Part shown: positions 12,293-23,460 of the stretch, piece after piece
How positions within the stretch are numbered: the first letter of the stretch is position 1
Layout of the letters: each line of letters starts with the position of its first letter
DNA from: Nicotiana tabacum
Lineage: Eukaryota > Streptophyta > Magnoliopsida > Solanales > Solanaceae
Direction: 5' to 3'
DNA: 64,000 nt
Assembly: GCF_000715075.1 (NCBI RefSeq)
Contig: NC_134101.1
Location: 137,902,237-137,966,236, forward strand
The notes under the pieces: generated by a model
What the model was told of the DNA's origin: nothing
Seen by the model: only the letters and a program-made list of their open reading frames with translations
The model's database searches: none
Position numbers and translations under genes: made by a program

Positions 12293-14154
12293 TGTCACGA
12301 CCCGAAGTCGTGATGACGCCTACTAGTGAAAGCTAGGCAATCCAACCAACTGAACTATTTACCGTGTTTCCATCTTTAATCCGATAACAGTTTAGAGCCA
12401 ATAATTAGATAACAACAAAATTGAATAAACAGAAGACCGCATTGTAAGGATTTAAAAATACTGCTAATACCAATCCATAACAAATCTACACAAGACTGAC
12501 GTCACAACTTCACAGACTGTCTAGGAATACTATAAATGAAGTCATAATAATCACAATATAAGACTCACGGGCATGCTTGACACCAACATATAGATACTCG
12601 TCACCATACCTATACGTCGTACTCAACAAATACCACATAGCAAATAGGACTCGACTCCTAATCCCTCAAGGTAAGGTTAGACCAAACACTTACCTCGATG
12701 CCACGAACACAATTCAAGCCTTAACTATCGCTTTAGCTCTTGATTCTACCACCAACACGCTCGTATGTAGCCACAAGTTACTTAATTACATAAATAAACG
12801 CTAAATAAATCAATTCTAATGCATGAAAAGAAGTTTTCCAAAGTTTTACCCAAAAAGTCAAAAATTGTCTCCACGCCCACATGGTCAAAACCCGAGGTTC
12901 GAACCAAAACTCGATTACCCATTCCCCCACGAACCCAAATATATAATTTGTTTTGAAATCGGACCTCAAATCGAGATCCAAATCACCAATTTTTTGAAAA
13001 ACCTAGGTTCTACCCAAAACACCTAATTTCCCCCATGAAAATCATTGATTTTGAGTTGAAATCACGTGAAAAAATATTAAAGATTGAATAGAACTAGTTA
13101 GAAATCACTTACAATCGATTAGGAAGAGAAGTTGCCTTTGAAAAATTGCCCTAGAGAGTTTATGTTTTGAGAAGATGTGAAAATGGTTGAAAATGCGTCT
13201 AAGTTATGAACTTACAGGTTGCAGGTCTCATAATTGCGATCAGGGTTCGCAATTGCAAATCCAGGCTTTGCTAAGCTCGCATTTGCGAGGAAACTTACGC
13301 ATTTGCGAAGTCAGAATTGCGAAAATACAGTCATATTTGCGGTAACAGGCCCCAAATGGGGAGCATCGCATTTGCGAAGGGAAATCTCGCATTTGCGAGG
13401 AAGGGCTGGCCTGGGTTGTTTCGCATTTGCAACTCAGCCCTCGCATTTGCGAGTCAGGCTTCACAAATGCGAAGCCTGCAGGCCTACAATGAAACAGCTG
13501 AAGCCTGCATTTTTTCACGTCTAAAATCCACCCCGTAGCCTATCCAAAACTCACCCGAGCCCTCGAGGCTCTAAACCAAACATGCACACCAACCTAAAAA
13601 TATCATACGGACTTGCTCGTGCATTCAAATCACCAAAATAATATCAACAACTATGAATTTAACATCAAAATTATGAAATTTCTTAAGAACTTCAAATTTT
13701 CCATTTTTTCTCAAATACAGTCCGATTCACGTCATTTGAAGTCCGTTTCTTACCAAATACAAACTCATCTTAAATTACATATAAGACCTGTACCGAGCTC
13801 TGGAACCAAAATACGCGCCTGATACCACCAAGGTTTAAACACATTTCACTTTAAAAAACTCATAAATATTCCAGAAGATAATTTTCTTTAAAAATTTATT
13901 TCTCTGGCTTGGGACCTCGAAATTTGATTCCGGGCATACGCCCAAGTCCCATATTTTCCTATGGACCCTCCGAGACTGTCAAATCACGGGTCCGGGTCTG
14001 TTTACCCAAAATGTTGATCGAAGTCAACTTAAATTCATTTTAAAGCCAAAATTCATCATTTCTCATAGATTTTTACATAATGGCTTTCCGGCCAAATCAA
14101 GGTGAGATAGAAAGAGGTTTTAAGGCCTCGGAACACGGAATTTGTTCTTAAAAT
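12293..14154 (-). repeat. 5' LTR of element B, U3 start missing
   Basis: It aligns in reverse orientation with C's 3' LTR (27091-29946): the region near GTGTCAAGCATGCCCGTG, the CGC-palindrome array and the segment around GACTTCGGTCAA all match. The LTR 3' end (minus) is GTCGTGACA at 12293. It lacks C's hairpin minisatellite block between about 28700 and 29400 and stops about 40 bp before the expected LTR start. Confidence 0.83.
13220..13480 (-). repeat. CGC-palindrome array in LTR B
   Basis: At least eight copies or near copies of TCGCATTTGCGA-type palindromes lie in about 260 bp (for example 13277, 13298, 13366, 13387, 13440). They are at the same LTR position as in C. Overlapping ORFs on both strands are by-products of the palindromes. 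Confidence 0.85.
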
Positions 14155-15272
14155 ATGTACTATGTCAAGAATTGGTTGTGTTCCTTTGTGATGTCCTGGG
14201 GGTATTCTTGTTGTTGATATTGTGTTATGGTATGTTTACCTATATGAGCTTTACCTCATGAAAGTTGTGAGAAAATGCCTTACGTGCTGTCCATTCTTTT
14301 CCTTACATCTTTAGCTGGTATGATCTATGTTAGAATACTTTCACAAGTATACACGTAGCTAAATACTCCTATTGGTTAAGAAATTTTCCCCTGGTATTGT
14401 TAAGTATAGAGGTACATCCTCGTTTGCTTGTCAAATATGTGAGAGTGGCCTAGTTAGTCAGTTATTGTCAACATGATCATAAGGAGTGATGAGGGAATAG
14501 GACGCCAAGTGTTAGGGTTCAGGTATTGAGACCAATGAGCTGTAATTTTGTTCGAGGTTCGGTACTTCGAGGAGTTGTTGGCTAAGACCTTATGTGAAAA
14601 CTTTCGTAGTTTCTGAGTTATTACTTGCCTTTACTGTGTTGTGATTTGGGATTTGGGTTTATGTTTCCGATCGCTCTTTTATGTCATTATTACGGTGTTT
14701 CCGTTGTCACTTGTTGTTTTCTTCCATATTGCGATTGTTGTATTGTTAGCCATATCATGTAGCCTTTATATAGACATCATGTTTTGTTGTTCCTATGCTT
14801 ATATTTGTACAGTTTATTGGCTAGTAGGTGTCTTGACTAATCCTCGTTACTACTCTACCGAGGTTAGTCTTTATACTTATTGGGCACCGCTGTAGTGTGC
14901 TCATGCTACTCTTCTGCACATTTTTTGTGCAGATCCAAGTATTAATTGTTAGTAGCTGAGAGGATCGTTGTTGAGGAGACTTAAGGTAAACCTATTGCTG
15001 CGTTCGTAGGCTTCAGAGTCACCTTTCTATTTTATATTCATATTGTTGTACTTGTTTCCATACGGTTGTGTTTAGAAGCTATAGTGAAACTCAATAGAGC
15101 TTATGACTTGTACTATCGGGTTTTGAGAATGATAAATTTTGTAGAGATTTCTGCTTTAAGACTGTTAAATGTCATTTATTATTGTGGTATTTCAGTATAA
15201 GTTAGGCTTACCTAGTTCCTAAGACTAGGTGCCATCACGATACCCAAACGGAGGGAAAGTTGGGTCGTGACA
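14155..15272 (+). repeat. Fragment L: 3' part of a J-related LTR
   Basis: The final 470 bp match the end of J's LTRs (52610-53079): GTAGGTGTC, CTACCGAGGTTAG, GGGCACCGCTGT, GTGCAGATCCA and the terminal hairpin ACCTAGT...ACTAGGT before GGGTCGTGACA. The left half does not visibly align to J, and the 5' end abuts the truncated LTR of B. No primer site follows, so it is a solo or truncated LTR. Confidence 0.7.
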
Positions 15273-15824
15273 TTTACTGTGATATTTCATTTTGCCTTAT
15301 TTCATTTTATATATACCAGAAGGTCCCTGACCTAATCTCATCACTACTCGACCGAGGTTAGGCTTGACATTTACTGGGTACCATTATGGTGTACTCATGC
15401 CCTTTCCTACATATATTTTTCGTATGTAGATCCAGGTTCATCGTACCAGCCACATCACTAGTTGCAATCGATGTTGCTTATTGGAGACTTCAAGGTACAT
15501 ATACCCGTGCCCGCAGATCCTCGGAGTCCCCCTCTATCCCCCTATGTTCATTTTTCCCTCTTTCTGTAGAATGGTGTATATAACAGTTAAGACTTCTTAG
15601 TATCTTGTGACTTGCGGGTTTCCGGATTTTGGGAATTGTTTGGTGTATTTCAAAAGTGAAAAATATATATGTCGAGTGGTATTTAGTTGCTTATTAGATA
15701 TTGTTACTGTTAGTTGTTTATGTTCTAGTTTTTATCTCATTTCTACAAAGTATTAGGCTTACCTAGTCATAGAGACTAGGTGTCGTCACGACAACGCACG
15801 GAGGGAGAAATTTGGGTCGTGACA
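15273..15824 (+). repeat. Fragment M: 3' part of an I-related LTR
   Basis: It contains the tail typical of element I LTRs: GACCGAGGTTAGG, GTAGATCCAGGTTC, then ACCTAGTCATAGAGACTAGG and TTGGGTCGTGACA at 15824. The U3 side is missing because L lies there. No primer site follows. Confidence 0.7.
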
Positions 15825-18653
15825 AAGCCAAATCACACAACCATATTTCCAAGCATTGAATCACTTAAACCAACCAACACATAATAGGAAGAAAGAGTTG
15901 CGTGGGATAGTTTAGGTTTTAGGGAGTGACTAAAGACCTAAATCCTAGTGTCTCAGAGTTCACAAGAGCCTCAAATGGACCCTGAGCAGTGGTCGCACTA
16001 GGGAGGTCAGTAGTAAGATCCTTGGTAGCCTTGGCTTTCAGCCGGCTAAGAATGATAGGTTCAGGATAGCATAGGTAACAAATGGGGGGAAGTGGATAAT
16101 GGATGAGGGACAGAAGTTGGGGGATACACTTATAACCTAAAGTAGGCATAGCCAAGTTGAGCATACAGAGTAGCTAATCAAGCAGGTCACAGGACTTAGA
16201 AGCAGGTTCAGCAGGATTTCAACACTTAGCAAAGCAGCACATAACAACCACATATTGAAAGAGTTAGGGGAGAAACAAGTTTGCAAGATTTGATAGAAGT
16301 TATCATGCACAGATACACGATACTAAACAAATGAAACCTAAGAAGTCCAAATTATGCTAAGTATACATCCTAGTGTCATAAGACAGGCATGTTAACTCTC
16401 ATCAAGAAGCAACACTATATTGAGATATGATGGGGGCACACATTATGACAAGCCAAGTAATCACTGAAGGAACAAAGAATTAGATGAGACATACGGAGGG
16501 ACATATTAGCAGGGAAAAAAGATCATAGTTGATAGAAAAGGTCTTAACACATATTAAAACACATTATATATGCAAGACAAACATTGTAGAGATTCAGAGC
16601 AGTATGAAATATAAACTCATGCCAAATGGAAAACATAGGCATTCCAGTATTAACCAGTAGACTATTTAACCAAAGAAGGTCCAGATTTTGACAAGGATTC
16701 ATCCAAATATCATGAAAAAAAATAGTTCAAACATGGTAAGAAAACAAGTTGAAGTAACTGTTAGGATCTCAGTCAATAACTAATGGGGTATGGGATCAAG
16801 TGAGCATGTTGAGTGACACAAAAACTAGAAAACAAGTCATAGTTAACATAGGAAGTTCTAATACAGGTCATTACAAATGTGAAGCATTCATTACAGATAT
16901 TCGGGACAAAACAAGTAAGCATACTCATGAATATTCAGGCACCAACACACTAGTTAAACGAATTTAAGGAGGTCAGATTATCCAAAATTAGACTTAAACA
17001 ATCTCAGAATTAGAAGCATTAAGAGAAGTTAAATGCTAAAGAGATTTAAAACAAGTGAAAGTTAATAGAGTCGTGCATAAAAGTAACCTAGAAACACATT
17101 AAGCCATGGATTTCAGAGGTGAGAACACATGCAAATCAAAGACACATAAGGATGAAATTGCAAAAGTCAAATGGCTTACCAGTTAAACGGACAACAATAA
17201 AGAACAAAAGATCCACAGGAACACAGAACCTCAATGCGTCAAAGTTCCCAAGAGCTTTAAAAGAACCCCGGGCAATGTTCGCATCAAGAGAAAGTTCGAA
17301 CAGTAGATTCTCAGTTGCCTTGGCTTTCAGCCAGCCAAAACAAAGTACAAAACAAGATGATGAAGGAATAGCATACCAAAACTTCAAGTTTTAGTGAGAT
17401 TATATTGACTGAAAGTCTGTTTTAAAAGGGAATGGGGAGGGGTTTATATAGTGACAGAAGTCGGACAAGTAAACAAGGAAATAAACTTATTAAACATGGA
17501 TAAAAAAAGAAATCAAGTAAACATGGACGAAGAAAAAGGGGAAATCTTGCATGCAAGTCAGTAGAGTAACAAGAAAGGAAAAGTATCAAACTCCCAAACC
17601 TAGTTAGGTTTTTAAACTCAAAATCGGCCAACTGGTATGAAGAATCACATTCATCTTGCGTATATGGACGAGATATCACCCAAATCTTCAAGATTGAGTC
17701 GATTCTCGTCCGATATAGAGGTGGTATTTGCCAAAATTAGGAAAATACCTAAGTAATACTAAAATCGCGTAACCAGTACCCAAAGGATCCATATATGGTA
17801 AACAAAACGAGGTCGAATCCCATTATTAGTGGGATTAGGAGAGGGAATTAAGGGGAGGCGGCTAGGGTTCCTCAGAAAAGAGAAGGGGCGGTTGAGAGCG
17901 TTCAGGGGAGGCTGTAAAGAGATGAAACAGTTCTCTAGGGTTTAGGTGGGGAAGTAATTAAAAGTGGGGGGACGAACGAGGACCGTTGATCTTGAAAGAT
18001 CAACGACTAGGATTAAAAAGTGAACAGGGTGGGTCGATTAAAATGGGTACCGACTGGGTTTTGTAAAGGGGCCGTTTGGCCTTGGGCTGGGGGTTCTGGG
18101 CTAAGGTGTTGGGCCATTTTTGGTCCAAAAAATTGCTTTAAAGATTGGGCCACCCTTTTAAACACACATACTTTATCAAAATAATTTATAAAAATGATTA
18201 GTAAATAAATAAAAATATTTTTTATGCACTAAAATAATTTAAAATAATTATTTAGCATTATAAAAATATAAAATACTATTTTGACACAAATAATATAAAT
18301 AAAAAGCGTTTGTGTATGAATATAGGCTATTTCTTGCAAAATTGTGCAAATAGCTTTTAAAGATGCTAATGGAATTATATGAAATGAAGTAAAATATTTA
18401 AAACATATATTATAGGTGCAAATAATAATTTTAGGTAACTAAGTCATCACAAAATAATTTGAAGGAGTAATTAATAATTATTCGAGTAATTTAAATGCAG
18501 AAAAAAATTAATTTTAAAGATTTAAAATTATGAAAAATTATAAAAAATGCTTGTATAGATTTGCAAACTAAATAATGATGCAAAATTAATGTTTTGAAAT
18601 TATATACATATTTTAAGAAAATATGAGGACAAAATTGGATATCAACAACTACA
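15825..18653 (-). repeat. Fragment N: Ogre-like LTR piece (U3-R)
   Basis: Read on the minus strand it begins near 18653 with TGTAGTTGTTGATATCC. It has an AT-rich U3, a GATC palindrome (17984-18005), a TATA box (17451-17442) and a long transcribed part. The GC-rich block at 17850-18120 resembles the same place in LTR A. The conserved U5 end and primer site are absent, so it is cut at 15825 where M ends. It holds an imperfect direct repeat of about 110 bp (15945-16050 and 17230-17335). Family assignment is by layout and partial likeness. Confidence 0.55.
17442..17451 (-). promoter_or_regulatory. TATA box of LTR fragment N
   Basis: The minus strand reads CTATATAAAC, a strong plant TATA match, with GC-rich upstream and pyrimidine-rich downstream sequence. 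Confidence 0.65.
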
Positions 18654-20254
18654 TGCCGAGGGAGTTGTAATGATGTTTGTGTGTCTTGATTGATACATAT
18701 CCTGAGATTATATTATCATTTCTTAGAAATTGTATAGAATTATTTACTCCTAGCTCGGACACAAAGGTTTTAAACATGTGGCAAAGAGTTACTTTTCAAC
18801 GTTGTAACTGAAAAATATAGTAATTATCATGTGGTTGATTGTTAAGAAAGGAGCTTTTGTTCGTTTGGTCTTTAATTTGAGATAATTGAATGAAATGCTC
18901 AGTCAGTGGTTTTGTAAGTTATAATTTCTCTTTTCTTGATTTTCATTTGCTAAAGTTCGAACTGTTTCTTCTTCCAACTAACTAAACAAGGCAATGTTTA
19001 ATTATTGCGCCATGCAACTTTGTTTCTCTCTCTCTTTTTTTTGGGTAACATGTTAAAATAGTGAAAAGTTGTTAGAGTAAAAAATTTCAACTTTTTAAGA
19101 AATAAATTTTAAAATATGTACTTAAATTAAAGAATAACATGTATGTAAATACAGTGTACACACTTTTACCATACATGCAAAGCATTAGTTTTTTTATTGT
19201 AAAATAAAGATAGATGTTCGAATAGCATGTAAAAATATTGATAAAGGAAAATAATATTTTGGTAATTTTTCTCAAAACAGAAAAATGGTATATTTGCTAC
19301 TAAAGATCTCAAAAGTTTGTTAAAAATATTTTGTATATTATTTTTAATAGTGTTAATCGTTGCTTTTGGCATGCTGAAACACTTTTTGTTTTCAACGACT
19401 AGTGCTGCTACCTTTCCATCTAAAGCTTTTACTTCGACTTTCACCTTCTTGGAGTGTTGAATAAACATCGTAGTCGAACTCTTAAATCTTTCCTTTAATT
19501 CCAGCTTTAGTAGAATTCTTAGTTGATCTTAACGGAGATTAACCTTGAGGACTACCTCTGTTATCATGTACCTACACTTCTGATGTAAATTAAAAATGTG
19601 CAAAACTTTCATTTTCTTAAATACCCTGAGAGTTTTTAGTTGGTAATTTTTATAAAATGGTTTTTCGAAATTTTCTGATACTTATACAACTGCGTGAAGT
19701 GCGGCTAATTCACTAGTGAATAAATAAATAATGGAAACATCAACTTTAGCTAGCAACTTTGGCTTAATCAAATTAGATATCGGGAAGAAGCTAAAGATGA
19801 ATGCCTATTAGAAATATGACTGTTTTTGAATAATGTGATTAGGACAAGTGTTTTTCCCTTAGTTTATAAATGTGCCTTTCTAAGTTCAAGGAGAATTTAT
19901 TTGCTTCTGCATGATCTTCAAATTTGTGGAATATTTTGTTATACAACCGTCCTTTTTTTGTGGACAAGGCTTCCTCCTCCCCTTTTTTTCTGGCATTAAG
20001 TTTTTATTTTTGAAGATGTTATAATATCAGTATGACTTCATATGCTATTTAATATTTACGGAACTTGAACATGTCGCTTAAAACAGAGAGAATCTATGGT
20101 ATAGCCGCCTTAAAAATTAATAGCGTACATATTAATAGCGTGTATAAAAAATATATTTTTATACATAATCAGTACATATTATTGTATATTTGTTTAGCAA
20201 CTATTACTAGTTAAAATCTCAAAAATTCAAATTGTGTTTGTAGAATTTACAAGG
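18654..20254. other. Unassigned AT-rich stretch, left part
   Basis: There is no LTR, no transposon protein motif and no convincing gene. A minus-strand frame at 19468-19166 (100 residues, starting MFIQHSKKVKVEVKALDGKV) has a non-random look in its first 40 residues but matches no family I know. The stretch continues at 29952 because element C was inserted at 20255. It may be old single-copy DNA. Confidence 0.5.
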
Positions 20255-20259
20255 CTTCT

Positions 20260-21833
20260 GACCCAAAAGGTCATCACTTGTTTTAAAAAAATAAATTCTG
20301 TGTTCCGAGGCCTTAAAAACGTCTTTCGGTCTTACCTCGATTTGCGTGCGTAGTCTGAGCGTGCAGCCGAAAAGCCATTATGTGAAAATCTGTGAAAAGT
20401 GATGAATTTTGCCTTTAAAATAAATTTAAGTTGACTTCGGTCAATATTTTGGGTAAACGGACCCAGACCCGTGATTTGATGGTCCCAGAGGGTTCGTAGG
20501 AAAATATGAGACTTGGGCAAGAATTATGATTGTTCTACGAATTGAAATCATTGGTGTCAAGCATGCCCGTGAGTCTTAAATTGAAATCGTTGTGTTCTTA
20601 GTAAGTACTACGAATGCCTAAGTTGTTGATTTTCTGTGTTGGGCAAGAATTATGATTATTCTCGTGGAAGTTGCTTATGGTTGAGTATTGGTGCTAGTTG
20701 AGGTTTCTTTTGTGAAGTTAAATGTTGGAACAAGTTCGGTTATAGTTGACTCCCTTGCCGGGACGAATTTACTTATATTGTCGATTCCCTTGCCGGGATA
20801 GTGTAGTTTCCTTATTGTTCCCTTGTCGGGGCTCTTTTTGTGATTGGTGTTGAATTGTATATTGGGATCGGGTTGCAAGCCGCAATAATATTATATTTGG
20901 ATCGGGTTGCACGCCGCAACAATGTTATATTTGGATCAGGTTACACGTCGCAACAATATTTTATTTGGATCGGGTTAAACGCCGCAACAATATTATATTT
21001 GGATCATGTTGCACGTCGCAACAGTGATAAATGATATGGATCGGGTTGCACGCTGCAACAATATTTATATGATTTGGATCAGGTTGCTGCGGCAACAATA
21101 AATGATAAAAGTGGTTATTGATTGATTACGGTTTCCTTATTCTTTCTGCCGCAAATTTTAAATTGTTCTTTATGCTTTTCTCCTGAGTTACTGTTGGTAG
21201 ATGACATCCCTCCCTAGCATGTCCCCCTCCCATCCTTAATTGTATATTTCTATTTTATTTTCTGTTATGTATGATATAACTGCACAAGTTTATTTGGTAG
21301 TCTGGTCCTAGCCTCGTCACTACTTCGTCGAGGTTAGGCTAGGCACTTACCAGTACATGAGGTCGGTTGTGCTGATACTACACTCTGCACTGTGTGCAAA
21401 TCCCGGAGCAGCAGCATTCATACCTTAGCTTAGGTGGCTACCTTTAGTCCAGTTAGAGATTCTGAGGTAGTCCTGTAGGCGTCCGCAGGCCCTGGCGTCT
21501 CCCTCTATCTCTTCATCCCGTTTCATATACTTATTTCAGAAACAGTGTATTAGCTATCTTTCAGACCTTGTTTGTAGTAAATTCTAGACCGTCTGTGGAG
21601 TTGTGACACCAGTTTTGGGTAGACTTTGTTTAAGATGTTGTACTGGATATATATTCAGATGGTTTTATCGTTTTCTTCCGCTTGTTTTAAATTTCCGCTG
21701 TTTATTACTGTTGTTTCCCACTTGTTAAGGAATTAAATGAGGAAAAGGTAATTTGTGCAAATGGTCGACTTGCCTAGCTTTCACTAGTAGGCGTTATCAC
21801 GACTCCCGAGGGTGGGAAATCGGGGTCGTGACA
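20260..21833 (+). repeat. 5' LTR of element C, internally deleted
   Basis: It aligns with the 3' LTR but is 1.3 kb shorter. At about 20517-20550 it jumps from the equivalent of 27352 to 28697, losing the CGC-palindrome array and presumed promoter. The first four bases of the LTR also seem lost, since the TSD is followed directly by GACCC. It ends GGGTCGTGACA at 21833. Confidence 0.88.
20860..21100 (+). repeat. Hairpin minisatellite in 5' LTR of C
   Basis: About seven units of 33-37 bp, each containing GGATCGGGTTGCACGCCGC or a variant. Most units hold the inverted repeat GTTGC / 5 nt / GCAAC. Confidence 0.9.
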
Positions 21834-21836
21834 AGT

Positions 21837-21848
21837 TGGTATCAGAGC
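21837..21848 (+). promoter_or_regulatory. Primer binding site of element C (initiator tRNA-Met)
   Basis: TGGTATCAGAGC lies three bases after the LTR end. It begins a leader of about 170 nt shared with B, I and J. Confidence 0.95.
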
Positions 21849-22031
21849 TCTAGGTTACATGAGTCTCACAATTCACAAACAAGCTCGATAGAGTCTGAGG
21901 GACTGGTACGGAGATGTTTATATTTATCCCTCAGAGGCAACAGAGTTAGGAAAAAACTTCATATTTATTCTTTCCCGTCGTGCGGTTTGGTTTCGCAATG
22001 CTGACTGAATTTCTATGTTGTTCTTTCGCAG

Positions 22032-23460
22032 ATGGCGAGAACACGCGCTTCCTCATCCTCCGATCAGCAGCTCGATCCCCCAGCAGCAGCTCCCACGAGG
22101 GGCAGAGGGCGAGGCTAAGGCCATGCTAGAGGCCGAGGTAGGGGCAGAGCTCAGCCCAGAGCAGCAGCACCATCGGCGGAGCCTCAGGTTGACTTTGATG
22201 ATGAGGTTCCAGCCCAGACAATTTCGGTGGGCCCAGCTCAGGTCCCAGAGGGGTTTATTGCTACCCTAGTACTCCAAGATGCTCTGGTCCGTCTAGTGGG
22301 CCTTATGGAGAGTGTCACCCGAGAAGGCTTGCTTCCTATAGTACCAGCTGTCTCCCAGGCTAGAGGAGGAGCCTAGACTCCTGCTACTCGCACTCCGGAG
22401 CAGATGGCTCCCCAATTTTAGACTCTAGCAGCTCAGCTAGTTGGAGCAGTTCAGCCGGGTGTGGTAGCTCAGACCGGTGATGGAGCAGCTATGTCTGCCA
22501 ATGCTTTGTGGAGAATGGACAGGTTCACCAAGCTCTTCACTACTACTCTCAGTGGTGCATCTTCTGAGGATCCCCAAGATTATCTAGACAACTGTCATGA
22601 GGTTCTCAGGAACATGAGGATAGTGGAGACCAATGGGGTCGACTTCGCTACTTTTTGCTTGTCTGGATCCGCCAAGACTTGGTGGAGATATTACTGTTTG
22701 ACTAGACCATCCGGATCGCCAACTTTGACTTGGGAGCAAATTACTCAGCTATTTCTGGAGAAGTTTCTCCCTAACTCTTAAAGAGAGATCTATCGGAGGC
22801 AGTTTGAGCGTCTCCAACAGGGTTTTATGACAGTCACTCAGTACGAGACCAGATTTATCGACTTGGCCCGTCATACTCTTATTATACTTCCCACCGAGAG
22901 AGAGCGGGTGAGGAGGTTCATTGAGGGACTTATTCAGCCTATTCGACTTTAGATGGTTAAGGAGACAGGGAGTGAGATTTCTTTCCAGGAGGCGGCCAAT
23001 GTGGCCAGGAGAGTTGAGATGGTTTTGTCGCAGTGGGGTGATCAGGGGTCTGACAAGAGGTCTCGTCATTCAGGCAGATTTAGTGGAGCCTTTTCTGGGG
23101 GCAGAGATTCGTATGGTAGGGGCCATCCTCCTAGGCCTTTTCAGTTAGCACTTCAGGTTTCTCACGATGCTTTAGGTGGTCGTGGTCGTGGTTCTCATAT
23201 GCAGTATTCTGATCAGCAGTCCTATAGTGCACCACCAGCTCCTATCAGTGCACCGCCGCTCCAGAGTTTCCGGGGTGGTCATTCTGGTCACCAGGGTCAG
23301 TCTCAGTTTCCTCAGCCGCAGGTCTCAGGTGGATGCTTTGAGTGCGGTGAGTTTAGTCATATCCGGAGGGCTTGTCCGAGGTTGGTGGGTACTCAGTCGT
23401 AGCAGCAGGGTTCTCGTGCTATGGTTCAGGAGCCAGGTGTTCCACAGCCCGCTTAGCCAG
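22032..23460 (+). pseudogene. gag: gag of element C (capsid and zinc knuckle)
   Basis: The ATG at 22032 gives MARTRASSSSDQQL and a frame that stays open to translation in one register for 475 codons apart from seven stops (22116, 22374, 22419, 22779, 22950, 23400, 23454). Most stops sit where CAG or CAA for Gln would fit. Retrotransposon gag domain: residues about 170-305 (LDNCHEVLRNM, KTWWRYYCL, RVRRFIEGL). The CCHC zinc knuckle CFECGEFSHIRRAC is at residues 435-448 with all four metal ligands present. Gag assembles the particle and binds element RNA. There is no frameshift, so decay was by point change. Confidence 0.88.

Larger units (their letters stand above)
9538..14154 (-). mobile_element. 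Element B: Tekay-like Ty3/gypsy element, broken
   Basis: The minus-strand order is LTR (14154-12293), primer site, shortened gag, protease, RT and part of RNase H, cut at 9538 by insertion of element A. Its LTR and coding regions are close relatives of element C. The start of U3 is lost: homology to C's LTR stops near 14154, where fragment L begins. The rest of pol and the 3' LTR should lie left of the window, beyond A. Confidence 0.85.

Noticed and set aside
13234..13538. ORFs on both strands over 13234-13538, and likewise 27764-28072
   Set aside because: CGC palindromes read similarly on both strands and lack stops. There is no start context or family match.
20100..20220. AT-rich TATATTTTTATACAT segment considered as a MITE
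   Set aside because: No clear terminal inverted repeats with a target duplication could be found by eye.
20860..21100. Tandem hairpin repeats considered as a CRISPR array
   Set aside because: Units are adjacent without unique spacers, lie in an LTR and are duplicated in the other LTR. The genome is a plant nuclear one.
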